From contig JAHFCT010000006.1 of the NCBI GenBank assembly GCA_023249375.1, positions 1 through 64,000 on the forward strand: DNA of 64,000 bases. Direction: 5' to 3'. Position 1 is the first letter of the stretch. The number at the start of each line of letters is the position of its first letter. This stretch comes from Gemmatimonadota bacterium. GTDB lineage: Bacteria > Gemmatimonadota > Gemmatimonadetes > Gemmatimonadales > Gemmatimonadaceae. Positions 43,454 to 52,173 of the stretch are shown piece by piece. The position numbers and the translations under genes were made by a program. The notes beneath the pieces were generated by a model that saw only the letters and a program-made list of their open reading frames with translations, made no database searches and was not told the DNA's origin.

Positions 43454-44797
43454 ATGTCTGGTTCGACCGATGCGGCCAAGGGGCCGCCCGCTGGAGATCA
43501 TCTGGAGATCAAGGACTCGCGCACCGGCAAGGTGTACTACGCCCCGATCACCGATGAGACCATTCGCACTGCCGACCTGAAGCAGATCAAGGTCAATGCC
43601 GACGACTTCGGCATCATGGGCTACGATCCGGCGTTCATGAACACCGCCTCGTGCCGTTCGGCGATCACCTTCATCGATGGCGACAAGGGTATCCTCCGCT
43701 ATCGCGGTTATCCCATTGAGCAGCTGGCCGAGAAGGCGAGCTTCCTTGAGGTGGCATGGCTGCTGCGGCACGGCGAGCTGCCGACGCAGCAGGAGTACGA
43801 CCAGTTCGTCGCCAACATCACGTATCACACGTACGTGCACGAGAACATCAAGCAGTTCCTCACCGGGTTCCGCTATGACGCGCACCCGATGTCGATGCTC
43901 GCGGCCGGCGTGTCGGCCCTCTCGTCGTTCTATCCCACGGCGAAGTCGATCCACGATCCGGTGGAGCGCGACATCGCCTACATCCGCCTGCTGGCGAAGA
44001 TGCCCACCATCGCGGCGTTTGCGTATCGTCACGTGAAGGGGCTGCCGCTTGTCTACCCTGACAACTCGCTGCCCTACACCGAGAACTTCCTCTCGATGAT
44101 CGCGCGCATGTCGGAGCCGAAGTACGAGGCGAATCCTGTCTTCGCCCGTGCCATCGACGTGCTCTTCATCCTCCACGCCGACCACGAGCAGAACTGCTCG
44201 ACCAACGCCGTGCGCGCCGTCGGCTCGTCGCACGTCGATCCGTACTCGGCCGTCTCGGCCGGCATCAACGCGCTCTACGGCCCGCTGCATGGCGGCGCCA
44301 ACGAGGCGGTGCTGCGCATGCTCGAGGAGATCGGCCACCCGAGCAACATCCCGGCGTTCATCGAGAACGTGAAGAGCGGCAAGGGCGAGTCGCGGCTGAT
44401 GGGCTTCGGCCACCGCGTCTACAAGAGCTACGACCCGCGCGCCAAGATCGTGAAGGGGCTCTGCGACCAGGTGCTCAAGATCTCGGGCATGACGAAGGAC
44501 ATGGAAATTGCACTCGAACTCGAGCGCATCGCGCTCAGCGATGAGTACTTCATCAAGCGCAAGCTCTATCCGAACGTCGACTTCTACACCGGGCTCATCT
44601 ATCGCGCGCTGCACTTCCCCACGGACTACTTCACGGTGCTGTTCGCGATTGCGCGCACGGCGGGGTGGATGTCGCAGTGGGAGGAGTTGCTGCTCGACAA
44701 GGAGCAGAAGATCGCCCGTCCGCGGCAGATCTACACCGGCTACCAGGAGCGGCCGTACAAGTCGGCACTGAACTACACGCACAAGATTACCAAGTAG
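43454..44797 (+). CDS. gltA: Citrate synthase
   Basis: A 447-residue enzyme joining oxaloacetate and acetyl-CoA, the entry to the TCA cycle. Catalytic residues are present: His241 in LHADHEQNCSTNA, His279 in YGPLHGGANEA and Asp327 in VYKSYDPRAK, with GFGHR (His320) binding oxaloacetate. The length and N-terminal segment IKVNADDFGIMGYDPAF with ILRYRGYPIEQLAE indicate the longer Si-type, hexameric form of Gram-negative bacteria, which is often NADH-sensitive. Monocistronic; repeat A2 starts six bases after the stop and contains a terminator-like hairpin. Confidence 0.96.
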   Translation: MSGSTDAAKGPPAGDHLEIKDSRTGKVYYAPITDETIRTADLKQIKVNADDFGIMGYDPAFMNTASCRSAITFIDGDKGILRYRGYPIEQLAEKASFLEVAWLLRHGELPTQQEYDQFVANITYHTYVHENIKQFLTGFRYDAHPMSMLAAGVSALSSFYPTAKSIHDPVERDIAYIRLLAKMPTIAAFAYRHVKGLPLVYPDNSLPYTENFLSMIARMSEPKYEANPVFARAIDVLFILHADHEQNCSTNAVRAVGSSHVDPYSAVSAGINALYGPLHGGANEAVLRMLEEIGHPSNIPAFIENVKSGKGESRLMGFGHRVYKSYDPRAKIVKGLCDQVLKISGMTKDMEIALELERIALSDEYFIKRKLYPNVDFYTGLIYRALHFPTDYFTVLFAIARTAGWMSQWEELLLDKEQKIARPRQIYTGYQERPYKSALNYTHKITK

Positions 44798-44802
44798 ACG
44801 CA

Positions 44803-44946
44803 GGACACGGATCACGGATTTCGATCCCGGATATCGATTCCGGAATCCGAGCAACGATGGGGGGCGCCGGTTTAACGGCGCCCCCTATTGCATCGGAATC
44901 TGAATCCGCAATCGTCGTCCGTTATCGCAATCCGTGATCCGTGTCC
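44803..44946. repeat. Class A inverted repeat, copy A2, around a terminator hairpin
   Basis: Outer arms are perfect over 18 bases: GGACACGGATCACGGATT (44803-44820) and AATCCGTGATCCGTGTCC (44929-44946). Inner arms keep ATTCCGGAATC/GGAATCTGAATCC pairing. The centre is a 10-bp stem, GGGGGCGCCG (44860-44869) with CGGCGCCCCC (44876-44885). It lies between the convergent gltA and mutY genes. Its right end (44922-44946) is also the last coding part of mutY. Confidence 0.85.
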
Positions 44947-45731
44947 GGATGCGCCGAGGCGCAGCCTCGGCGTACCGGACATCGCTCGCAATGCGCCACC
45001 CGCGCCGTGCACACCAACGCGCCCAGTTCCATCAGCGCCTGATTGTGCACCCACACCGCGCGCCCCGTGCGCGGCAGAATCCCTTCGGCAATCTCCCAGA
45101 GCCGCGTGAGATCGCGCGCGCGCTTGGGGTGCAGCCTTGGCGCAAAGTAGCGTTGCAACACGCGCGCGACGTTTGTGTCTACCAGCGCGGCGCGCCGCTC
45201 GTACGCGAAGCTCGCCACGGCACCCGCGGTGTACGCGCCCACGCCCGGCAGCGCGCGCAGCGCCGCGGGATCCGCCGGGAGCGCCCCGTCGTACACGGCC
45301 GCCTCCTCGCGCACCACGCGGCGCGCCAACTTGTGCAGGTTGCGCGCCCGGGCGTAGTAGCCGAGCCCGCGCCACTGCGCGAGCACCTGCGATTCGCGTG
45401 CCGAAGCCAGCGCGCCAAGGTCGGGAAATCGCGCGATAAAGCGCTCGTAGAAGTCGAGGACCCGCGACACCTGCGTCTGCTGCAGCATCAGCTCAGAGAC
45501 GAGAATGCGGTAGGCATCGCGCGTCTCGCGCCACGGTAGCGCCCGCGCATTGCGGCGAAACCACGCGCGCAACCGTCGCGAGAACTCGCGGGCGTCGGTC
45601 GCCGCAGGCAGCGCGGCCGCGAGTGCAGCGCGCGAAGCATTCGGATGTCGCGAAGCATGCGGAGCTCGCGGAGCTGGTGTGCGTACACCACGCACGTGCG
45701 TGCGCTTGACCGCGGAACGAGGGGGCGCCAT
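44922..45731 (-). CDS. mutY: A/G-specific adenine glycosylase, short form without the NUDIX-like domain
   Basis: A 269-residue DNA repair enzyme that removes adenine mispaired with 8-oxoguanine. The helix-hairpin-helix (LPGVGAYTAGAVASFAY) and catalytic Asp (ALVDTNVARVL) are present. SELMLQQTQVSRV holds the active-site Glu, and the 4Fe-4S ligands are Cys241, Cys248, Cys251 and Cys257 with normal spacing. The protein stops 12 residues after the last cysteine. The C-terminal domain that reads 8-oxoguanine in typical 350-residue MutY is absent, and the tail HPDTDHGLR is encoded by repeat A2. The N-terminal 45 residues are a basic, alanine-rich extension. Confidence 0.88.
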   Translation of the reverse strand: MAPPRSAVKRTHVRGVRTPAPRAPHASRHPNASRAALAAALPAATDAREFSRRLRAWFRRNARALPWRETRDAYRILVSELMLQQTQVSRVLDFYERFIARFPDLGALASARESQVLAQWRGLGYYARARNLHKLARRVVREEAAVYDGALPADPAALRALPGVGAYTAGAVASFAYERRAALVDTNVARVLQRYFAPRLHPKRARDLTRLWEIAEGILPRTGRAVWVHNQALMELGALVCTARVAHCERCPVRRGCASAHPDTDHGLR

Positions 45732-45744
45732 GCGCGGAAAGCTA
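45732..45744 (-). promoter_or_regulatory. Probable leaderless -10 element of mutY
   Basis: On the minus strand TAGCTT (45744-45739) is separated from the ATG by seven bases (TCCGCGC). There is no purine-rich ribosome-binding site before the ATG. Confidence 0.45.
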
Positions 45745-45828
45745 AGGGCGCGCGCCGTCGCTGTCTCGGCGCCCGCGTTTGGTTAGGTTCCATCGACACT
45801 ACGACGGTGGCGTCGCCCTACCTCTGCA

Positions 45829-45879
45829 CGACACCGTGCCCCTTCCCGTGCACCCGACAGTGCCCCTTCCCGTGCCCTC
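45829..45879. repeat. Two-unit direct repeat before the TRIC channel gene
   Basis: CGACACCGTGCCCCTTCCCG (45829-45848) is repeated almost exactly as CGACAGTGCCCCTTCCCGTG (45855-45874), unit about 26 bases. It directly precedes the GTG start at 45883 in the gap between divergent genes, where it could affect promoter or translation. Confidence 0.6.
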
Positions 45880-45882
45880 GCC

Positions 45883-46650
45883 GTGAGTCTCCCCCATGGC
45901 CTAACCCCCGTTCTCGTCTTCGAGATCATCGCTGTCGTCCTCGCCGCGTTGTCGGCGATGATCACGGCGGCCAAGAAGAACCTCGATTTCGTCGGGACCT
46001 TCGCGCTCGCGGTGGTCACGTCATTCGGCGGAGGCACCATTCGCGACGTGCTGCTCGACCGGCGGCCGTTCTTCTGGGTCTCGCGGTGGGAATACCTCGT
46101 CGTCATCTTCGCGCTCTGCCTGCCGTTCGTATACAGCCGGCGCGTCCACGATTGGTCGCGCCGGCTGGTGGCGCGCGGTGAGTTCGTCGACGCGCTCGGA
46201 CTCGGCTTCTTCACCGTCGTCGGCGTCACGCTCGCGCAGCAGGCGCATCTGCCGGCCGCGGTAGCCGTGCTGATGGGCGTGATCACCGCCACGGGCGGAG
46301 GGGTGCTGCGAGACTTGCTGATCAACGAGATCCCGGTCGTCTTCAGGCACGGCGAGACGCTCTACACGACGTCCGCATTTGCCGGCGCGATTGTCTTCCT
46401 CGTGGTGCAGCGCCTGCACAGTCCGAGCGCGGTCATTTCGTCAGTCGCGGTGGCCGTCGGGCTCAGACTCTACAGCGTCTGGGCGGGGGCAAGCCTGCCG
46501 CGCCCGCACTGGATTTCCACGGGCACGCATCGGGTGCCAACCGCGGAGCACCCCACGCGGCCGTCGTCGGGGGACAATCGGCCGGTCGGTCGCACGGATG
46601 ATCGCACGGCGTTGACGAAGGACGCTCCGAGCGTGCCACCGTCCGACTGA
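45883..46650 (+). CDS. Trimeric intracellular cation (TRIC) channel family protein
   Basis: A 255-residue inner-membrane protein made of two related halves, each with three helices. The glycine-rich signature appears twice: TSFGGGTIRDVLLDRRPFFW (about 48-67) and TATGGGVLRDLLINEIP (about 130-146). These are the ion-path motifs of bacterial TRIC (formerly UPF0126) channels. The last 55 residues are polar, proline-rich and probably disordered, longer than in typical members. The start is a GTG. It ends four bases before the convergent nickel transporter gene. Confidence 0.9.
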   Translation: MSLPHGLTPVLVFEIIAVVLAALSAMITAAKKNLDFVGTFALAVVTSFGGGTIRDVLLDRRPFFWVSRWEYLVVIFALCLPFVYSRRVHDWSRRLVARGEFVDALGLGFFTVVGVTLAQQAHLPAAVAVLMGVITATGGGVLRDLLINEIPVVFRHGETLYTTSAFAGAIVFLVVQRLHSPSAVISSVAVAVGLRLYSVWAGASLPRPHWISTGTHRVPTAEHPTRPSSGDNRPVGRTDDRTALTKDAPSVPPSD

Positions 46651-46653
46651 CGG

Positions 46654-47310
46654 CTACTTCGGGCTCCACGTCGGCGCCGCCGACAGCAGTCCGCCACCCA
46701 CAATGATCTCGCGGGCGAGCAGCAATCCAAACGCGAGACTGAGCGCCCCCGCCGCGAGGCGAATGCCGCCGTGCAGCTTGGCGACGCGCTCGCTGGCGTA
46801 CATCGCGGGCGCGGCAATGAGCACCGTGACGAGCATCATTCCGGCGATGGTGCCGATGCCAAAGACGAGCAGGTAGGCGAGCGCCCACGCGGTTTGCGGA
46901 ATGGCGGTCAGCACGAGAATGGCGACGGCCGCCGATCCCGCGAGGCCATGCACCGTGCCGATCAGCAGCGGCCGGCGAGAATCAAACTCGTGGGTGTGGC
47001 CGTGCGCATGCACCGGCGCGTCGGTTCGCAGATTGCTGAAGCCGAGCACGATCAGCATGATCGCCACGCCAAACTCCAGCGCGAGCCCGAGGCGTGGCGG
47101 AATGACGAGCCGAAACGCGATGATCGCGCCGCCGACCGTGAAGACGGTGATCGTATGCCCGATGCCCCAGAGCACTCCGATCCACGCGGCACGCTTCAGC
47201 GTGCGCTCCCGGGCCACGATGGCGGTCACGGCAACCACGTGGTCGGCATCCGTGGCGTGCCGCAGCCCGAGCAGAAAACCGAGCAGCGCCGCCGAGAGCG
47301 CAGAGAACAT
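46654..47310 (-). CDS. NiCoT/UreH-type nickel-cobalt transporter
   Basis: A 218-residue protein with about six membrane helices. The first helix carries the metal-binding signature of nickel/cobalt transporters, GLRHATDADHVVAVTAIV (His18, Asp21, Asp23, His24), and the second has GIGHTITVFTVGG. A histidine-rich loop HAHGHTHEF (about residues 100-108) separates the two halves, and GTVHGLAGSAAV opens the second. It is shorter than classic NiCoT proteins and closer to UreH-like forms. Likely imports or exports Ni or Co; no urease or hydrogenase genes lie nearby, though MetH needs cobalamin. Confidence 0.82.
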   Translation of the reverse strand: MFSALSAALLGFLLGLRHATDADHVVAVTAIVARERTLKRAAWIGVLWGIGHTITVFTVGGAIIAFRLVIPPRLGLALEFGVAIMLIVLGFSNLRTDAPVHAHGHTHEFDSRRPLLIGTVHGLAGSAAVAILVLTAIPQTAWALAYLLVFGIGTIAGMMLVTVLIAAPAMYASERVAKLHGGIRLAAGALSLAFGLLLAREIIVGGGLLSAAPTWSPK

Positions 47311-47323
47311 GCGTAGAAGCTTA
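47311..47323 (-). promoter_or_regulatory. Probable leaderless -10 element of the nickel transporter gene
   Basis: On the minus strand TAAGCT (47323-47318) is followed by seven bases (TCTACGC) and the ATG. The layout is identical to those of mutY and the gene starting at 7448. Confidence 0.45.
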
Positions 47324-47358
47324 CCGCGCGGCGCAAAGCAGGGTCAAGCGCGGCGCGC

Positions 47359-48639
47359 CTACCGCACGGTCTTCGTCTTCCGCCGCAGAAAATCCATCAG
47401 CACAAACTGGCCGAGCGACATCGTATTCGTGAAATACGCCCGCCCGCGGCAGATGCGCGACACCATCTTCACGAACTCCACTAGCGCCGGATCGCGCGCG
47501 AGCATGAACGTGTTGATCACGATGCCCGACCGTCGGCACTCGGTGACCTCCTTGAGCGTCTCGTGCAGCACGAAGGCATCGAGCCCCATCGAGTTCTTGT
47601 AGATGCGGCCGTCCTCCATCGTCAAGGCGCTCGGTTTTCCGTCGGTGATCATCACGATCTGGCGCATGTCCTTGCGCTGCGCGAGCAGCAGACGGCGCGC
47701 AAGCTTCAGCCCTTCCGCCGTGTTCGTGTGAAACGGCCCCACCTGCGCGGTCGCCAGCGCTTCGATGGGAATCTGCTCGGCGGAATCGTGGAAGAGCACC
47801 GTCTGAAGCGTGTCGCCGGGAAACTGAGTGCGGATCAGGTGCGTGAGGGCGAGCGCCACCTTCTTGGCCGGCGTGAAGCGGTCCTCGCCGTACAGGATCA
47901 TCGAGTGCGAGCAGTCGAGCATCAGCACCGTGGCGCACGACGACCGGTGCTCCGTTTGGTGCACCATCAAGTCGGGATAGTCGATGTCGAGCGGTACGTC
48001 GAGCGAGCCGGTGCGCGTGAGGGTGTTGAGCAGCGTCGCATTGACGTCGAGATTCATCGCGTCGCCGAACTCGTACGCGCGGCTCGCGGCGTCCGCCTCG
48101 ATGCCGGTGGCGAGGTGCGGCGTGTCGTGGCTGCCAAACGACGACTTGCCGACGCCCTGCAGCAAGTGCTTGAGCGCCTTGTAGCCGAGAAAGTCGATGC
48201 CCTTGCTCGTGAGCTGAAACTGCACGTCGCGCGCGGCGGCACGGGCCAACCCGCCGGGGCCGGTAACGGCCTGATGCCCAGCCGGCATCTGCGGCGCCTG
48301 ATCGAGCTTGAGCAGCCCCTCGTCGATGAGACGCTGGACGATGCGATCGAGCAGCTCGGCGAGCTTGGATTCTGAGATCTCGTCGCCGTCGCCGCGAAGC
48401 GCCTCAAGCATCTCAGGCGTAAACTGTCCGCCCTGAATGAGCGCATCGAGGATCGCCTGGCGCAGCGCGTCGAGCGATTTGTCCGCCGCCTCGCCTGTTT
48501 CACCCCAGAACGGATGCTCCTGCGGCCCGCCGGCGAAGCCGGATTGAAGCAAGAAATCCGCGAGCTGATCGAGCAGCGACTGCAGGTCGAGCTGATCGGC
48601 CGCTTCGGGGCTGAACTTCGAATAGGTGTGGAACCGCAT
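47359..48639 (-). CDS. von Willebrand factor A (vWA) domain protein
   Basis: Start at ATG 48639 ([12 protein letters not shown]), which has GGAGG at a good distance; an upstream in-frame start at 48663 is less likely. The 426 residues have a helical, acidic N-terminal half. The vWA domain (about 235-426) carries the metal site LDCSHSM (Asp242, Ser244, Ser246) and [17 protein letters not shown]. Cytoplasmic. Proteins of this form pair with MoxR/magnesium-chelatase-like AAA+ ATPases, such as that at 50171. Together they act as metal-insertion or protein-remodelling machines. Here the pair is split by an MFS gene and repeat R6. Confidence 0.85.
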   Translation of the reverse strand: MRFHTYSKFSPEAADQLDLQSLLDQLADFLLQSGFAGGPQEHPFWGETGEAADKSLDALRQAILDALIQGGQFTPEMLEALRGDGDEISESKLAELLDRIVQRLIDEGLLKLDQAPQMPAGHQAVTGPGGLARAAARDVQFQLTSKGIDFLGYKALKHLLQGVGKSSFGSHDTPHLATGIEADAASRAYEFGDAMNLDVNATLLNTLTRTGSLDVPLDIDYPDLMVHQTEHRSSCATVLMLDCSHSMILYGEDRFTPAKKVALALTHLIRTQFPGDTLQTVLFHDSAEQIPIEALATAQVGPFHTNTAEGLKLARRLLLAQRKDMRQIVMITDGKPSALTMEDGRIYKNSMGLDAFVLHETLKEVTECRRSGIVINTFMLARDPALVEFVKMVSRICRGRAYFTNTMSLGQFVLMDFLRRKTKTVR

Positions 48640-48742
48640 GGGGGGCCTCCGCCGCTCAATCAACAGCCAGCGCGCGCATTCGGCAAACCCCTCTCGCGTC
48701 GGCGGAGTTCCCGAATGTCGCGGCGGGAACCGCTTCTACTGA

Positions 48743-48849
48743 CTACCACGGATGACACGGAGGTCACGGATAAACACGGATCACTCGTTGGGGGAACGCC
48801 CAAACGCCTGATCCGTGTCCATCCGTTCAATCCGTCTCATCCGTGGTAG
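48743..48849. repeat. R-family inverted repeat, copy R6
   Basis: 107 bp. Left arm CTACCACGGATGACACGG, then AGGTCACGGATAAACACGGA; right arm GATCCGTGTCCATCCGTT, then CAATCCGTCTCATCCGTGG, TAG. Ends pair exactly (CTACCACGG with CCGTGGTAG). The centre has TTGGG (48788-48792) paired with CCCAA (48799-48803). It lies in the 292-base gap between divergent vWA and MFS genes; no other feature was found there. Confidence 0.92.
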
Positions 48850-48931
48850 TCCGTAGAACTTGCCGACAGGCCGAACTCACAGTCGGCGCCAAGACTTACC
48901 CCGCAAGCGTGCCAACGGCGATCTTTCACGG

Positions 48932-50158
48932 ATGTCCGCCCGCGACTCGTCGATCAATCCGTTCCGCATCCTCGAGAAGTCCAAGAACTTCCGGATCTTC
49001 TTCGCGGGACAGACGACGTCGCTGATCGGCACCTGGATGCAGCAGGTGGCGCAGGGGTGGCTGGCGCTGCAGCTCTCCAACGACGCTTTTCTCGTCGGCG
49101 TCGTCGCCGCCGCGGGCACGCTTCCCATTCTCGTGCTCTCGCTGCCGGGCGGTCTGGTCGCCGACCGGTTTCGTCGGCTGCGCGTGGTCGCCATCGCGCA
49201 GTCATTGCTGCTGGCCGAGGCGATCCTCCTCTGGTGGTTTACGTGGTCAGGCCACATGACCATCAATTGGCTCATCGCCATCGCGTTGCTGGGCGGCATC
49301 ATCTCCGCGTTCGAGATTCCGGCGCGCCAGTCGCTCTTCGTCGAGCTCGTCGGCAAGGACCACGTGCTCGACGCCATCGCCCTCAACTCCAGCGGCTTCA
49401 ACCTCGCACGCATCGCGGGTCCGTCGCTTGCCGCCATCGTCATCGCGCGCTTTGGGCTCTCGTGGTGCTTTGGCATCAATGCCATCTCGTATCTCGCCGT
49501 CTTGCTCAGTCTCGCGCTCATCCGCCTTCCGCATCTGACAGTGGCGCCGGCGGGCCGGCCGCTGCACGCACTCGGCGAAGCGTTTACGCACGTGCGCACA
49601 CATCGGCTCACGTCGGTGCTGATGCGCGTGGTGGCGGTGTACTCATTGCTCGGCATTCCGGTGCTGACGCTGCTGCCCGTGCTCGCGCGCGACGTGCTTG
49701 GGCTCGGCGCCGGCGGCTATGGGGCGCTCATGACGTGCGTCGGCGTTGGCGCGTTGCTCGGCGCCCTCAGCATCGCCGCGGCCGGCCAGCGTCTCCACCG
49801 GCACCGCGCGCTGATGGTTACCTCGCTCGCGTTCCCCGCGCTGCTCGTGCTCGTCAGCCTGTCGCGCGCTGAGGTGTTCACCGGACTGCTGCTCTTCGGC
49901 GTCGGCGCCTGCATGGTGGTCAACAGCGCGGTGATCAATGGCATGCTGCAGGCCGCCGCGCCCGATGCGCTGCGCGGCCGAGTGATTTCGATCTATGTTG
50001 CGGTGTATATCGGCACCAACCCCATCGGCTCTTTCGTCAGCGGCGCCATCGCGCGTCTCTACGGAAGCGCGTGGGCCATCGGCGGCATGGCGGCGCTCAT
50101 GGGCATGTTCGGCATCTGGGCCATTCGGCGCTATCCGGAGTTGCGGCACGGCGCGTAG
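48932..50158 (+). CDS. MFS exporter (MFS_3 / EntS-like)
   Basis: Start at ATG 48932 (MSARDSSINPFRIL); 408 residues with about eleven or twelve helices. FRIFFAGQTTSLIGTWMQQV and AQGWLALQLSNDAFLVGVV at the start, LPGGLVADRFRRLRVV after helix 2, and ISAFEIPARQSLFVELVGKD are typical of the MFS_3 exporters. That group includes the enterobactin exporter EntS. The substrate is unknown; a siderophore or drug is possible. It lies on the opposite strand between the vWA gene and its AAA+ partner, converging with the latter at 13 bases. Confidence 0.88.
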   Translation: MSARDSSINPFRILEKSKNFRIFFAGQTTSLIGTWMQQVAQGWLALQLSNDAFLVGVVAAAGTLPILVLSLPGGLVADRFRRLRVVAIAQSLLLAEAILLWWFTWSGHMTINWLIAIALLGGIISAFEIPARQSLFVELVGKDHVLDAIALNSSGFNLARIAGPSLAAIVIARFGLSWCFGINAISYLAVLLSLALIRLPHLTVAPAGRPLHALGEAFTHVRTHRLTSVLMRVVAVYSLLGIPVLTLLPVLARDVLGLGAGGYGALMTCVGVGALLGALSIAAAGQRLHRHRALMVTSLAFPALLVLVSLSRAEVFTGLLLFGVGACMVVNSAVINGMLQAAAPDALRGRVISIYVAVYIGTNPIGSFVSGAIARLYGSAWAIGGMAALMGMFGIWAIRRYPELRHGA

Positions 50159-50170
50159 CGCGCAGGCGCG

Positions 50171-51634
50171 CTATCGCTCGTCGTCCTCCACGCCGCCGCG
50201 TCGGCGCCGCGTCTCTCGCTCCGCGGCGCCGTAGCGGCCGCTCTCCGATCGCGACAGCTTGCGGCGCGCCACCAGCGACTCGAGCACCAGCTCGCACGAC
50301 ACCGCAAACGCCGCATCGTCACCCGGCGGGGCAAGCCCCATGTCCTTCACGAAGCCGCCGAGTCCGGGCACGGAGTCAAACGCGGTGCGCAGTGCGGCGG
50401 TAGGTACTTCATCGGTCACCTGCAAGGCGGCGCCGGCATCGAACCACATCACCACGTCGTCCATCGCGGCCGGACCGACCAGATCGCGCAGCGTCGCGTC
50501 GGCCGCCCGCCGTATGAGTTCGCGCGCCAGCGCCGCGCCGCCGAGCAGTTCGCCCTCATACTCGAGCTCGAGTTTGCCCGTGATCGCCGGCAGCGCGGCG
50601 TAGAGATCGGCGAGCCGCGGCGTGATGCGCGCTTCGCCCGCGAGCACCGCGCGGCGTTCGGCGTTCGAGATCACGTTTTCGAGCACGGTGATCGGCAGCC
50701 GCTGCGACACGCCCGACCGGTGATCGATGCGCCGGTCCTTTCGCGCTTCGAACGCAACGCGTTCAATCACTTCGGCGACCATCGGCACGAGATCAAGCGG
50801 CCGGCCGTCACGCGCCGTCCACGCCTCCTGTTTCGTGATCGCCATGCCAAGCTCCACCTTCTCCGGATAGTGCGTGAGAATCTCGCTGCCAATCCGGTCC
50901 TTCAACGGCGTGATGATCTTGCCGCGCGCCGTGTAGTCCTCGGGATTCGCCGTGAAGCACAGCAGGACGTCGAGGGCCAGCCGCACGGGATATCCCTTGA
51001 TCTGCACATCGCCTTCCTGCATCACGTTGAACAGGCCCACCTGCACCTTGCCGGCCAAGTCGGGCAGTTCGTTCAGTGCGAAGATGCCGCGGTTGGCGCG
51101 CGGCAGCATGCCGTAGTGCATCGTCAGCTCATCGGCGAGCAGGTGGCCGCCGCGCGCCGCGCGAATGGGGTCGACGTCGCCAATCAGATCGGCCACCGTC
51201 ACGTCAGGCGTCGCCAGCTTTTCGACATAACGCTGATCGCGTCCCACCCACGCGATTGGCGTGTCGTCGCCCGCCTCGGCGATGAGGTTGCGCGCAAAAC
51301 GCGACACGGGGGCGAACGGCGAATCGTTGATCTCGCTGCCGGCCACGACGGGGATGGCATCATCCAGGAGCGTCGTCAGGGCGCGCAGGATGCGGCTCTT
51401 CGCCTGCCCACGAAGGCCGAGGAGAATGAAGTGATGCCGCGACAGCAGGGCATTCACGAGATGCGGCACCACCGTATCCTCGTATCCCATCACGCCCGGC
51501 AGCAGCGGGCCGCCGGCAGCCAATCGCGCCAGCAGGTTGCCGCGGATCTCGTCCTTGACGGAGCGCCTGGCGCGTGCGGACTCACCGAGGGGGGATGACT
51601 TGAGGGCGCCGAGTGTCTGGGGGAGCTGGGTCAC
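50171..51634 (-). CDS. MoxR/magnesium-chelatase-type AAA+ ATPase
   Basis: GTG start at 51634, overlapping the stop of the GxxExxY gene (GTGA); the longer frame to 51676 is less likely. 487 residues. Walker A is the variant GLRGQAKS (73-80) and Walker B is FALNELP (185-191), with ANRGIFALNE before it. A second helical domain follows, and the last 60 residues are charged. It resembles the BchI-like ATPases that work with vWA partners to insert metals or open protein complexes. The natural partner is the vWA gene at 47359, now 1.5 kb away. Translational coupling to the nuclease-like gene is notable. Confidence 0.85.
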   Translation of the reverse strand: MTQLPQTLGALKSSPLGESARARRSVKDEIRGNLLARLAAGGPLLPGVMGYEDTVVPHLVNALLSRHHFILLGLRGQAKSRILRALTTLLDDAIPVVAGSEINDSPFAPVSRFARNLIAEAGDDTPIAWVGRDQRYVEKLATPDVTVADLIGDVDPIRAARGGHLLADELTMHYGMLPRANRGIFALNELPDLAGKVQVGLFNVMQEGDVQIKGYPVRLALDVLLCFTANPEDYTARGKIITPLKDRIGSEILTHYPEKVELGMAITKQEAWTARDGRPLDLVPMVAEVIERVAFEARKDRRIDHRSGVSQRLPITVLENVISNAERRAVLAGEARITPRLADLYAALPAITGKLELEYEGELLGGAALARELIRRAADATLRDLVGPAAMDDVVMWFDAGAALQVTDEVPTAALRTAFDSVPGLGGFVKDMGLAPPGDDAAFAVSCELVLESLVARRKLSRSESGRYGAAERETRRRRGGVEDDER

Positions 51635-52071
51635 TTCATGAGTCTCGTGTAGGGGGCTTCGATGTCGGCGTGGCAATGAAGCGCCTGGTTCGCCAGCGGG
51701 CCAACCAGGCGGCGATAACTCGGCCTCGGTCCAAAGTTCACGAGCAGGCCAACGGGCAGGTTGGCCGCCCGAAGGTAATTGATCAACTGCGCCTCGTGCG
51801 ATCCTCCGAGTTGATCGACGGCCTTCACCTCGACGACTACCCGCCGGTCGACAATGAGGTCCGCACGGAACTCCCCGACCAGCTGTCGCTCAAACATGAC
51901 GTGGAGCGCGACCTCGCGCAGAACCTCGCGCCCCGTGCGTTCCAGCGTGTTGCCCAGCGCCCGGTGATAGACGGATTCCAGGAATCCGTATCCAAGCCGG
52001 TTGTACACGTAGTAGAACGCGCCAATGATGACGCGCGTCGTCTCGTAAGCCGGCAGGTGCTCTTCCGCCAT
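51631..52071 (-). CDS. GxxExxY-family PD-(D/E)XK nuclease-like protein
   Basis: 146 residues from ATG 52071. The name-giving motif is GFLESVY (Gly29, Glu32, Tyr35). The PD-(D/E)XK-type core follows as FRADLIVDRRVVVEVKAV (Asp71, Glu81, Lys83), then HEAQLINYLRAANLPVGLLV. These are the acidic/lysine residues of that nuclease superfamily. No biochemical activity is established for the family as far as I know. Usual length is about 125; the extra C-terminus overlaps the AAA+ gene start. The open frame extends upstream into repeat R7, but that extension is repeat translation and is excluded. R7 lies 103 bases upstream. Confidence 0.88.
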   Translation of the reverse strand: MAEEHLPAYETTRVIIGAFYYVYNRLGYGFLESVYHRALGNTLERTGREVLREVALHVMFERQLVGEFRADLIVDRRVVVEVKAVDQLGGSHEAQLINYLRAANLPVGLLVNFGPRPSYRRLVGPLANQALHCHADIEAPYTRLMK

Positions 52072-52173
52072 TCTTGCTGTCCATGATGGTTCGTGACCAG
52101 TCGAATCATCTGGGGCGGACGGCCACCGTGCATCACCGTTCCGTTCTCTCTCGGGGCAGGAAACTGCAACTGA

